A stretch of DNA of 64,000 nucleotides from Dendrobium chrysotoxum. Lineage: Eukaryota; Streptophyta; Magnoliopsida; Asparagales; Orchidaceae. Below the pieces are notes generated by a model. The model was given only the letters and a program-made list of their open reading frames with translations, did no database searches and was not told the origin of the DNA. Position numbers and translations under genes: made by a program. The stretch is from NCBI GenBank assembly GCA_019925795.1, contig CM034297.1, positions 48,317,941 through 48,381,940 of the forward strand, given 5' to 3'. Positions 30,766-42,900 of the stretch are shown one piece after another; positions within the stretch are counted from its first letter, which is position 1, and each line of letters starts with the position of its first letter.

Positions 30766-32182
30766 TGTTGCAACTCGGGCTCACGAGTTCTTATTTTGAT
30801 GATAACAAATATTATGGTTTATCTCCTAGTATTTGAAATATATATTTGTTTGTGTGTACTAACATTTCAAGAACAGCATGCATCAATCCAAGAAAGATTC
30901 AAGACTCAAGAATGAGTAGAAGAGGCTTTGTTGTATTTCTCATTGATGTACTTTTTGATTTTTTGAGTCAAGTCCTGTAATGGTGTATGCTTATTTGTGA
31001 CTATGTGTACACATACTCAGGGGGAGTGAGATCCTGTCAAAACTAGAAGTTTAACTTTTGAATAAATCATACTGGACGATATTTATATCGTCATGGACGA
31101 TCCAATATGATCTCAAAATCCTAGCCGCCATGATAATTTAGGCAAGGATTTAAGAGTCAAAATTTGCTCTAATCGTCCTGGACGATATGTATATCGTACT
31201 GGACAATTTGTACAAAATTTGTACTGATCGTCCTGGACTCTCCCAGGATCGTACGGGACTATCAGGTCAAATTCTACACATCGTCCAGGACGATCCTGCG
31301 ATTGTCCTGGACGATATTTGGCGGCAGAATTGAGTTTTTAGGGTTTTCTGAAGCTGACTTTTGGAGCACATTGTCCTGGACGATCCTGCGATCGTCCTGG
31401 ATGATCTTTGGCGGCAGAATTGAGTTTTTAGGGTTTTCTAAAGCTGTCTTTTGGAGCACATCGTCCTGGACGATCCGGCGATCGTCCTGGACGATCTTTG
31501 CCGCCAGAACTAATTTGGAAGGGTTTTTGGCGCTCTTTATTTAAGCTTTCTCAAGGCACTTGATATGTGTCTTTGGCAGCCATTGAGGCTTCGTTCTTTT
31601 GAAGAAAACTTGAAGAGAGAGCTTGAAAGGGAGAGAGAAAAGGGTGGAGTTTGAGAGGGAGAAGAGCCTGGGAAGGGGGATTCTCGAGGGAGTGTGAGGA
31701 GGTTCACACGACTGTTCTGGCAAGCTTGCACCTAAGTACCATCGGATTCAAGGGTCGTCTCGAGGGAGGTTTTGGGAAGAAGAAGATCTCTTTGGTGTCA
31801 GAGGACCCGGCTACTCCGCCGCACTAGGGAAGGTGGAAGTGCTTTTATAAGGGCTTCTCCGCCTAGCTATGGGGGCTGAAGGAGAGACACTATTTAGTTT
31901 AGTGTAATACTTGGAGGGTGCCTCCGAGGAGTGGACGTATGTCAGGTTGGACCGAACCACTATAAATCCGGTGTGTTCTTTCTTATTATTTTCTGCACTT
32001 TATTTAATTATGATTATCTGCTTGGGTGAAATCTGTGATTGATCTTTTTATCGTTGTTTTAATTCATTTCCACTGCAAGTTATAAAAAGATTTTTATTTT
32101 GTTTCAAATATCCAATTCACCCCCCTTCTTGGTTAGCCTCGGGACTAGTTCATAAGGGCTTAACATCCCTTTCGAACTTTCA
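30766..32182 (+). mobile_element. 3' LTR of the gag-only copia element
   Basis: 1417 bp, TGTTGCAACTCG...CTTTCA, aligned end to end with 26935-28306 apart from small indels. Keeps the intact TATA-like box. Confidence 0.93.
31960..31967 (+). promoter_or_regulatory. TATA-like box in the 3' LTR
   Basis: CTATAAAT in the same context as 982-989. The 5' LTR copy has lost two bases here. Confidence 0.5.
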
Positions 32183-32187
32183 CTTCC
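32183..32187 (+). repeat. Target-site duplication CTTCC (right)
   Basis: Exact copy of 26930-26934. Confidence 0.95.
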
Positions 32188-32377
32188 TTAAGATTAGATC
32201 TACTAGTGGTAGAGTACGCTCCTCGTGGCACTATCCTAGAATCAATTCAAACCCCAATTCCCTAGGCATAGACTTTACTTTCCCTTAGGATCAAAACTCC
32301 CGACTTGACCATTTTATTCGGTCAATGCCAATATGTGCAATAGAACTACATTCTATTATACATATTGGGGGTCCATT
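32188..32377 (+). other. Remainder of the element A 3' region and candidate polypurine tract
   Basis: Continues the TTAGGATTAGATCTACTAGTGG repeat style. CATATTGGGGGTCC about 10-25 bases before the LTR start is the best polypurine candidate, though short and imperfect. Confidence 0.55.
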
Positions 32378-34369
32378 TATTGACCTCGCTTTTGTATGAG
32401 ATTAGTAGGACCAATCTAGACTTAGGATCTTTCCAATCCTAAGGATCAATCCTGACCCTAGGATCAATCTGATCCTAGATCAATCCAGATTCAAATTAAT
32501 CCTGATCTCAGATCAATCTAGTCTCCAGATTATTCTAGACCCTAGGATTTTTCCTAGATTTTAGATCTTAAGATCTATTCTAGACCCTATGATTCTTTTT
32601 AGGTTTTAGAGCTCAAGATCATTCTAGACCCTAGGATCAATCTAATTCTAGATCAATCCAGACTTTAATATCAATCCAGATTCAAATTATTCCTGACCCT
32701 ATATCTATTCAAACTCCAGATCAACCCAGATCTTAAGTCAATCTATTTCAAGACTCAAATCGATCCATATCTTAATATAATTTCAGCCTCTGATTAATCT
32801 AGATTTTAGTTCAATCTAGATTCAAGCTCCTGATCTATTCAGGACTTTAAAACCTATTTTAGACCCTAAGATCTTCCTAGAATCTAGATTTTAAGATCTA
32901 CTCTAGATCCTAAAACTCTTTTAAACCCTAGAACCTAGGATTTCTTAGACTTTAAAGACCTTCTAGATCCTAGACCTTAGGATTCTTCCTAGACTCCAAA
33001 TCTTAAGATTTATTCTAGACCTTAGGATTCTTTATAGACTCTAGATCTTAGATTCACCTAGATCCTAAGATCATTTTAGAATCAAAAACCCTAGGATATC
33101 TAGATACCAAAATTTCCCTAGATTTCAAATCTTAGGATCTACCCATATCCTAGATCTATCCAGACTCTAGATCAATCTAGGTCTTAGGATTCTCCTAGAC
33201 CTTGGATCTATCCAAATCTCAAATTTATTCAAACTTCAGACCAACCCAAACTTTAAATCAATCTATTCAAGACTCAAATCAATCCAAAGCTTAATTCAAT
33301 GCAAACCCCTGACTAATCTTGATCTTTAAATAACCCAGATCCAGTTACCACAACCTCTAACCTGACCTTAATCCTATCTAATCATCTACAATCACCCAAA
33401 TGATTGTAAATGATTTAGGTAGTTCAAACACTATCATTCAAACTCAAAAGTCAGCTCAAAACCAAAAATTCAGATCAAATTCCAAAGCCAAAGGTCTAAG
33501 TATTGAAAGCCTTTTCCAATAAATCTTTGAACATTTCAAAACCCTATCAAATGACCTCTGATTCAGGATCAGTCAATCCCACACTGATGTGACATGTCTC
33601 TAAAGGAAACCCTCCAATTTTGAGCTCATTATGAGGTCTCTAACCCCAGAAATTTAATTGAATTCCAAAGGCTATAAACCTTCAAATATTTACAGTCTAT
33701 GCCACTGGACCTGTCACCCAGTGGATTTTTGATCCTGGAGCATTCTCCAAAGCTTCAAATCACTTCCAAACCCTTGATTATAATCCATTGAGCAAAAAAC
33801 TGCATTTTGTTGGACTCACCTTGACCCATAATTGACCAAGGTTCAAAATGACCAAAATACCCCTATGGGTATAAATGGTCATTTGAACCAAATAAGCTCC
33901 AAATTAAATGCAACCACCTCCAACAAATTTCAATCATCAAACTAAACCTGTTGGACCCAAAACCAGTCCCTGGGTCAATCTGGTTGACCAAGTCAACCAG
34001 GTTGACTAAACAGGCCTTTAAAGGTCAAAATAGGTCATTTTAATCAAATGACCTCCTCAGACCTTAGGACCACCTTCATTGATCTCCAAATGCTATTTTG
34101 AATCGGTTGATCCCATTCCCAGACCCTAGACCCACCTGGTTGACCAAGTCAACCAGGGTTAATCTAAAGGCCCATTAAGGGTCCAAACAGGTCATTTTGA
34201 CCAAACGACTTCTCCAGACCTTGAGATTACCACCAGTAGACTCAGAATATCATTCTGAACTGGTTGGACCCAATCCCTGACCCTGGGTCAACCTGGTTGA
34301 CCAAGTTAGTTGAGCCATTAGGCCCATTAAAGGTCTAGATCGGCCATTTTGACCAAGATGACCATTTCA

Positions 34370-34374
34370 ACCCT
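34370..34374 (+). repeat. Target-site duplication ACCCT (left)
   Basis: Exact copy of 39864-39868. Removal restores the sequence seen uninterrupted at 20086-20100. Confidence 0.95.
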
Positions 34375-36885
34375 TGTTGGTAGTTTGAAAGCGGGTTTTG
34401 AAAAATTTAGTTTTCTTTGAGAAATTTAAATTAATGTTAAAAATTTCAATTCTAAAATTAAACATCCCATTAGAAAAAGTATACCACCTCAGGAGGTGAA
34501 AATAAAATTTCAGGATGGGGTTCAGATTTAAAATTATAAATTCCATCTTGAATATCGTATTCGAATTTAAGAGAGAACTTCATATAGCCCTGAAGGGTCA
34601 AAATAAAGTTCAGTCAAATATCGAGCTACGGTAATCAAGAGGAGTGATCGTTAATTTCATATTCGGATTTATCTTAACAAAAGATATATCTCCCTGAAGG
34701 GAGAAGATATCATTTTTCAACTATCGTTCGAATATAATGATAACGATCGTTAGTAATTTAACTCTCCCAAAGAGGACTAATTGAATTTTAAAAATCAATT
34801 TTGAAAAATTAGATGTGGGTTCTAAATCTCCTACAATCGCAAGCCCTCGTAGTTAATTACATCGTGGGAGACCGGAGTTCCCTACGAAAACTTTCGATTA
34901 AAGTAACGGCAGAAATTTTGTTTAGAGAATTTTTTAGGGATGATATCAAAGAGATGAAATTGGAATTTCAAATGAGATTGGAGCAAGATTGAACACTTAT
35001 TTTGGAATCAAATGAGGAAGAATAGGAGACACTTTAGGATTCTGAAATAATTCAGAAGTGCCCCGACCTAAGCTAAGTGTTGGGCTTTAAATTTTGGATT
35101 GAAAGAATATTTAATTCGAGTTGAGCAGTTTGTTAGAAATTTGGGATTATATTCCCAGAGGTTGGGGTCTTATAACTCAAAGCCTGCCCCAGATCCTAGA
35201 TCTAAATTTGGACACTGAAATATAGTGGTCCGAACCTAACTAATACAGTGCAAAATCTGGCCTTATCCCGGCCTGGATTAGGGAGCCAGCTAAATCACCT
35301 AAATGCTTCAAAACCATGAGTCCGGTCTTTTAATGCAGAGTGATCAGGGACATTATTTAAGATTGGTTTAAGAAGTTGGGGTCGACATCTAGAGCAGATT
35401 CCTAATTGACCCCTTGACTTATGTTGGGTGGAGTACTTAAACTAAAATGAAATTAAAATTTTAATTTAATTAATTTCTAATGCGATGCATGCTGATTCAA
35501 ATATCCAAATCTGGTATGCATGAATTTTTTTTAAAAAAGGCTTATAAAATAATTTTTTGAAAAGACTAGACTTCCCTAGATCCAGCACTTCATCCTCATG
35601 GTCGGATTATCTGGACTCTACCCGCAGGTGGGGAAGTGTCTTATAGCAAGGAGAGAGAGAAGTGTAGTAATATGCATGCGACCCCAGACGATTCCGGCTA
35701 TTCCCTAGGCTGTTAAGTTTCTATATTATTTAAATCCTAAAATTTTAAATATAAGTTATGAGTAAAAATACTTTTGGTTCTTAAAGAGCCTAACAAAGTA
35801 CAGGCTAAAACAAAAACGACATGCAAGCGCCAAAGAACTAGGAAAAATAGGCAATCCTATACGCAATCAAATTAAATCACAACACATTAAATAATCAAAT
35901 TAATTAAGTAAATATCCATAAGCAAATTGCCTTGCTTATTACAACCCATATTTACATAAATTAAAAGTGGCCGTGCACCACTAACAACAACTCAGATTCT
36001 AATCCTAATACAGACGTAAGTGACTTTGAGTGGGATATTCTTTATCTTCAATTCCTCGGTCTTCTCCTCCTCGAGCTCCTTGGATTCTTCATGACTGGAT
36101 ACCCAAATGAAAAAGAGAACTCTTCCCTTGAGGGGAAGGTTACTTTTTCCACTTTTGGGTAGTAAAATGATCCAGATTTGGAGTTCCAAATGGATAAGGA
36201 CTATCCCCCAAAGGGGTATCCTTTCCTCTTTGGAATCCAACCTTTGGATCTATGTATCCCAAACTCAAAGTGCCACTTTCACAACTCAATACTCAAATGA
36301 ATTACATAAATATGAAATTGAAAATTCTAGACTCTCCTGCAGGGTTATCCTAAGCATTTAAATATTAAAATACATCCCAAGCAGTTATATATATACGTGT
36401 AGAAAAGTAAACACACTTGGCCACGCTCTTTTTATTTGGGGGGCTAAGCAGTTGAAGCACCTACAATATTTATATTTATTATTTATTTAACCCCCTTTAT
36501 TGCCCTACACGAGCGTGGCCACCTGCAAAAAATTTAGCGCCCATCACATCAATCCACAGAGTGCAGTAAAAGTAAACAAGCACATCAATCAATTTCAATC
36601 ACAATATATAATGAAAACTTGAAAAATCCGGCACACAGCAGAAAAGTAAACACCGACCTAGCCTAGATCTAGAGTTGGTTGTCCTATCAAACAATCTAAA
36701 GTGTGTGTAGTAGGTCGTGTGGCTGGGGCAGATCCTAGGATGGGTAATTTGTTTAAATTATCTAATATTTGAATTTGTGGAAGGCTTAAAGAGAGGTTTA
36801 ATTAAAGTTCAAATATTAGTATATTAAAGTTTAAATTAAACCCATTTTAATAGTTAAATGATTAATACCTTTGTTGCTCACCGAG

Positions 36886-36965
36886 GCCATGAAGTTTATT
36901 TCACCTTCCTTGGGGCTAAGTTAATAGCCTCGTAGGCCTGGGTTACCCAGTAGCAATCGGGGTTG
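36886..36965. repeat. Conserved GC-rich block of the Tat LTRs (copy in LTR B)
   Basis: CCGAGGCC(A/G)TGAAGTTTATTTCACCTTCCTTGGGGCTAA-type block (written here as the pieces CCGAGGCC, GAAGTTTATTTCACCTTCC and GGGGCTAA) followed by AGCCTCGTAGGCCTGGGTTA. Near-identical copies lie at 53121-53200 and, reversed, at 44210-44290, although surrounding DNA has drifted. It contains the small dyads GTGAA/TTCAC and AGCCT/AGGCT. Confidence 0.75.
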
Positions 36966-38600
36966 ATTAAGTTGATTTAGTTTGTTAAAAATTAAGGATC
37001 GATTAATATTAATTAAGTTAGTTAATTGCTGATTTTAAAAGTTAAATTCTTTTATATTTTCCATCAATAGGTTCGTGGCGTTGTGCCACCAGGCTCGAGG
37101 AACCATGCCTCCTTAGGACACTTAGCCCCACAGCCTGGAGTAGTCCATCCTAAAAACCTTATTGATGTAGTTGAATTAACAGTTTTAACTTGGTTAAGTA
37201 ATTAAAAGTAACTTAATTTTAATGTTTAACACCCCTTTGAATTCATTCGTGACGTTGTGCTACCAGGCTCGATGAACCAGGCCTCCTCAGGACACTTAGC
37301 CCCGCAGCCCGGAGTAGTCCATCCAATAAACTTCATCTTTGGAGTGTTTGTTATGTATTCGAGTGTTGGTTGAGTATTTTATTAATCAAATTAAAGTTTT
37401 CTGGAGTTTTAATGAATTATTGGATTTTTAGAAATTATTAGAATTATTTAATTATGTTAATTAAGGGGTCCAAAAGTTGACTTTTCAATTTAGAGTTAAT
37501 TTTATAAGTTTCAAAATTTTAATAAATATTAGACTTTATGATTAGTTTTTAGACAGTTAGTATGCTCAATTTGGAGTTTTCTATGAAAAGTTATGATTTT
37601 TCAAAGTTTTGCCCATTTATTTGAATTATTTAATTTGTTTAATTAGAATGCTTTTGACGATTTGATTCCAAATAACCTCCAAACTTCTTGAAATCACCTC
37701 CAAAGATCAGGAATAATCTAAGAAATGATTATCAAGTGTTTAAGAAATTTTTGGGATTTTTTAATAAATTTTAATTAATTAAATTAATTAATTATTCAAT
37801 TTCACTTAAAATTAAATTATTCTTAAAATTGATATTAAATCTCGTCGGTTTTAATTTTCATGTGTAGAGACTTAAATTCTGGTCAGTTAGAAGGGTTATT
37901 TGTATTTTTTTGATTTAAATTTGATTTATTACATTTTTTTGGAAGGTTTAAATGCATAATTAAGATTTGATTTTGATTAACTTAATTAGAGGGCTTAATG
38001 ACTTCAAAATTTAGTGAGCTATTTTTTGTGAACTGAGAATGTTACTAAGTTCAAGTGGTTTGAGTTTCAAGTCAATAGAAGGTGGAACCTAATTATTGAA
38101 ATTATTCTAAGTACTCTAAATAAAATTTTTAATTGTTGTCCTTAAGTGGCACTAGTGTTTGAATAGGTCCAAAATTTGGTGTCTCTAACCCTTACAGCAA
38201 AACACATATACCATAAAAATTTTAAATCCTATTTCTATGTGTTTTGAAAGAAATGAATTTTTAAAGTTTTAGGTCAAAATATAACCTAGAGCTTTAAAAA
38301 TTCAATTTGCCAAAATACAGTCATAAATAGGGGTCAAGAAAAATTTCGGATGTGAGGAACATCCCCAAATATGCCCTGACCAAATCTGAGTTGAATTGGA
38401 TCACTGGATTATGAGTTATCAAGAAAATTCAATTTTCCATAAACAATAAATATCATAAAATTCAATGGTCCAAATTTAATGAAACAAATTTTAAAATAAA
38501 ATTGGGCTTGAGACGATTCCAACGAGCCCAAGAACATCAAATTTGGACAAGATATGACTTTTTGGCGATTTTCCAAAGTTTTAGTCATTTCTGTGAATTA

Positions 38601-38745
38601 AATATCGTACCAGACGATATAAGTTCGTACAGTACGAATCAGAATCGTACTGTACGAACAAAAATCATACAGTATGATATTTACATGTGTTCTGAGTGGG
38701 AAATCATATCGATGATCGTACTGTACGATCGTGAGTACAGTACGT
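38601..38745. repeat. Cluster of 13-15-bp odd palindromes in solo LTR B
   Basis: TTCGTACAGTACGAA (38624-38638), TCGTACTGTACGA (38645-38657), ATCATACAGTATGAT (38664-38678) and ATCGTACTGTACGAT (38715-38729), all perfect around one central A or T, plus GTACAGTAC at about 38735. Resembles motifs of the two copia LTR families in this window. Confidence 0.9.
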
Positions 38746-39863
38746 TTACGTGTGATCTGGAGCGAAATCACAGCCATTTGATCAAAATAAAGGAATGAAG
38801 GGTTGTGATTTCGTCTTCTACCTATGAACAACCGAAACTTAAGCTTAGAAAACCTTCTAAACATAACTTAGGGTAGATTAGATGGAATAAAACTTTGGAA
38901 AATCATAAAATATGATTAAAGAAGATGAAGAAAGTTATTTTTACGTTTAAAAATGCATCACACTTCAAACACATTAAACCCTAGATCTAGGAGCTAGGGT
39001 TAATGATTTACCACTATTGGGTGAATGGTTTTTGATGTTCAATAGCTTGTTGAGCTTGTAGATTTTCCACGAATAATCTTCTAGAAGGAACCGAGGGCTT
39101 CCAACGTCTGGATCACGAGCTAGACGAGTTGGACGGACTTCAAGAAAGAGGTGGCTGGAAGCTCATCGCCGGTGGATTTGACCGGTTGGATTTGAATGGG
39201 AGCTCAAGGGGAAGAGGTCTGGAGCTCAAACGGATTGAGGGGTCAGCTGGAAGAACTTAAGGTGGTGAGAGAGTGTAGAGTAGAGAATGATAGCCTTTTT
39301 GATCCTTTTCCCCTATTCAAATGGTCCAAAGCTTGAGGGACGGCCCTGATGCATCAGAGGGCTCCCTTGGATGATGGAAAAGTGTCCCAAGCCTTGGAAG
39401 GCTGACCCAAAGGCTGGAGTAAAGGGGGAACTCCTATTGGAGGGTTTATGCTCATGGGGGGGGGGGGGACCACTACCATTTAAAGCTAAACCAAGGGCTG
39501 GGCTTGGTTTATAGAGCTTAAAGAGAACTTTTGGATTAGAGTAGAAAGGGCTAAGCAGCTTAGATTAAGGGAAAAAGAGTTCACATGCATGGTTGACCAT
39601 GGAAGAAAGGGTTTAGTATTTGTTGACTTCTTTGACTGGTCAACCAATCAATGGGGGCTGATGTGGCAAGGAGAAATGTCTTGAGAGCTGCTTGCAAGTG
39701 TCAAGTTCAAAGCCTAGATAGAAGGATCAATGTTGAGTGGGGTTTGACTATTTGAAAGCACTTTGGAGGCTTGGTTGACTAAGTTGACTGGTCAACCAGC
39801 CTACATGGTTGATGAGGTGGATTGATAGGATCCTAATGGCCTCATACAAAAATGAGGTCAACA

Positions 39864-39868
39864 ACCCT
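39864..39868 (+). repeat. Target-site duplication ACCCT (right)
   Basis: Exact copy of 34370-34374. Confidence 0.95.
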
Positions 39869-41514
39869 CTAACTCACCTCTATCAGACTCAAATATCAAA
39901 TTAGACACATTGAGTTCAAATTCAGGTCTTGGGTCAACCTGGTTGACCTAAATCCCCTTTAAGGCTTTAATGGGTTATTTCAACCCATTTAATATAAAAA
40001 AAACCCTTTCAAGCTTTAAACTAAGACCAAATCATGGCCTAAATCTTTTTTTTGATCATGGGTCAATCAAACCCAAGTCAAGTTGACTAAGTCAACTCAT
40101 TAGAATTCGGTCAAACCCATTCAAAACCTCCTACATCATTTCAAAATCTAATCTCTTGATTTAATGTTCATTTTAAATAACCCCTTGGTGCTACTTAGCT
40201 GCCACATCATCATCCATGAGGATTGGTTAACTAGTCAACCTAGTCAACAAGTCTCCAAATGGGCAAATAGTGGTCAAAGTAGTCAAATCCTTTCCTAAGC
40301 CCACTCCAAACCATTTAAACTCTCTCCAACCCATCCAAGGTTCTCCTTTACTGCCACCTCAGCAATCCAAGGAACTTTGACTAGTCAAATAGTCAAAGCA
40401 AGGCTTTATAGAGGTCAAAATAGGTTAGAATCCCTATTAGGCTAATCTCCCATTGATCCAAATCCTCTCCAACTGCTTGGAGGCATTCCAGAACTTTCTT
40501 AGAGGCATCCCTAGCCTTTAGATGGAGATCAAATGGTTTCTATTCAATCTATATGCTCACTAGAGGACAAAGGACCCTTTACACATGGAATGTCCTTGTG
40601 TCCTTGATTCCCCTGCCTCCCACCTACTCCATGGACACATGTCAAGATTTAGGGAGTATATTCAAGCCATCTTAGCCATTGATTCGATCTGGAGATGTTT
40701 GAATATGGCAATACCCTATTTTGAGCTCTCATTCTAATACTATCACTCTCTCTCCACTCTCAGCCTCTCAAGCTCAATCTTCTATTCTATTGAGCATTCC
40801 AGAGGTTCTTCTCCACCTTCCCACTCAAATTTCTCCAGTCAAAGTCATCGGCGATCAAGTTTCCGGCGAGACCAAGCCCAAACTCATCCTAAGCTTGCAG
40901 CCATCAATCCAGATGTTCTCAAGGTCGGGTTTCTTCTACAAATTTTAGCGTGGATGGACCACAAGTTTAGAGATAGTTCATACGGTCCAAACCGTCCATC
41001 AAAATACGGTAAAAACTAAACCCTAGGTGGATTCACTTAGAGCTTTTTTACTTTTTAGAAAGTGATTTTTAATCCATGAAATTAATCCCACATTGTTTCT
41101 GTTCAACCTAGCAATCTATGGTTAAAATTTCAACTCGTTTGATTAATTCGATCAAAAGAAAACCTTAAAAAATGAAGTCTAGTGCTCGGTTCGGTCCAAC
41201 TGAACTAAGAGAGATCTTGACCATTGATTTCTCGATCAACGGGTGAGATCTTGGCTTTCCGTGGTCTGTCCAACCGTGTATCAGCGGGTAATCAAACATG
41301 TGTGCATCCGACTCGATCACAACCATCTATTCGGTACTGTGCAGAATCAACGGTCGTGATCACTGCCTATGTGGTTCAGTGAAATCGCATGGGCTTGCCA
41401 GCGTTTGACGCGTGTCTGACCACCACCGCAAATGATTGGCTCCGTCCCGCGGCTGGAACCAGCAAATCCGAGCGTGCCACGTGGCCATCCCGCCGCCCGT
41501 TGATTTAAAAATGA

Positions 41515-41711
41515 TTTATTTTTTCTAAATCATTTTTAATTAGGAAAAATTGTTCAAAAATTAATTTGAAGTTGTAAATATATATATTATTATAAAAATA
41601 CTTTAAAGTTATTCATTTAATTATGAATTTAATATTAATATAAAATATTGAATTTATTTTAAATTATTTTAAATATCAAAATTTAAATACTAAAATATTT
41701 AGAATTAATAT

Positions 41712-41753
<42 letters not shown>

Positions 41754-42900
41754 CCAAAATTTAATTATTTTAAATAAATTTTAATTAACAGGAATGAAAT
41801 TATTAATTGTAATTTAATCTTGAATTGAATTTAGAATTAATATATTTTATTTTAAAAAATTAAATGGTTTATTTAAAAAAAATTAATATTGATTTAAGAT
41901 GATTTAAAATATTAATTACTAAAATTTTAAATTAGCATTTAAACAAAAAGAAATAAATCTTTCTTTTATTTATTTTTATTTCTCATTAAAAATTTTTAAT
42001 TTGAAATATTTATTTAAATTATAATATAAAATTTGAAATATTTTAAAATTAATAATAATATGAAATATTTAACATTATTTAATATTTTTATTTAAATATT
42101 TTAATAATTAATTAATAATTAATTGATTAAATGTTAAATCATTTTTCAATTTAAATATTAATTTTAAAAATATTTGATAATTCAAATAAAATTTAATTAA
42201 AGTATTTAATGTTATTTAAATGATTTATAATATTTTAATGATTTAAATAATTAATTAATATTAATTAATTGGATATTAAAATTTTTCATTAATTAATATT
42301 CAATAATTAAATAATTATTTTAAATTATTCTAATTTTTAAATTATATTAATTCAAATTATATTTTGTATTTTAATCAATTAAATATTTGATTATTAATTA
42401 ATATTTAATTAATATTAAATAACTTAAATAATTTTGAAAAATTAAAGAAAATATTTTTATAAATAATTTTAAAATTTCAAAAAATATCTAAGTTTTAAAT
42501 TAATTAGATTTAAAATTATTTTTAATAATTAATTAATTTTAAATTAATTAAAAACCCCTTTTAAATGATTTAAACTTTAAAAATTCATAATAAATTCATT
42601 TTAGATAAGAAAAATTAATATAATATATGAAAATTTTCAAAAAATTGAGTATTTTAATTTGAGACTAAGTTTAGAGATCAAAACTTGATTTATTTTAATT
42701 AATATTAATTATTTAATTACTTTATTATTTAATCAATATTTAATTAAATATTATATTAAATATTTTGAAATTTAAAACTTTATTTTAAATAATCTTTGAA
42801 AACTAGTAGATCTCTTATTTAGATATTAAATTTACTCTAATCATATCTTTGAGTATTTTAAATTTTACACTTATGTTTATACATAGATCTATATGTATAC
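41515..42900. repeat. Very AT-rich LTR segment
   Basis: ~1.4 kb of TTAATTAATATTTAAAT-like sequence with almost no G or C. Contains an (AT)16-17 tract at 41719-41752. The equivalent in LTR E is 54340-55600. No gene. Confidence 0.85.

Larger units (their letters stand above)
26935..32182 (+). mobile_element. Gag-only copia retrotransposon (TR-GAG type), complete ends
   Basis: 5248 bp with LTRs, an intact PBS, gag in one frame, polypurine tract and perfect 5-bp TSD. There is no protease, integrase, RT or RNase H; only ~1.4 kb of non-coding DNA separates gag from the 3' LTR. Non-autonomous LTR elements with only gag are known in plants (TR-GAG) and would rely on the enzymes of a related element. 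Gag, PBS, polypurine tracts and the 3' motif set are related to the element at 1-11064, which is the natural kind of helper, although the LTRs belong to a different family. Confidence 0.93.
34375..39863 (-). mobile_element. Solo LTR B, Tat family, minus strand, 5489 bp
   Basis: Plus-strand ends are TGTTGG...CAACA. The minus-strand start reads TGTTGACCTCATTTTTGTATGAGG, the terminus common to this LTR family. It aligns with the other LTRs in reverse (35590-36970 and 34375-34950, for example) but lacks the CTAG array and is ~2.5 kb shorter. Perfect TSD and no internal region, so it is the product of LTR-LTR recombination of an inserted element. Contains a G13 run (39456-39468), a duplicated GC-rich block (37070-37155 and 37247-37335) and the odd palindromes at 38601-38745. 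Confidence 0.9.

Noticed and set aside
39456..39468. G13 run as a quadruplex element
   Set aside because: A single homopolymer inside solo LTR B, most likely slippage; equivalent positions in other LTRs lack it.
40721..40948. 75-codon plus-strand frame starting in the GC-richer part of the shared LTR
   Set aside because: Lies inside an LTR, has no domain, and is not kept in the homologous parts of LTR B or LTR E.
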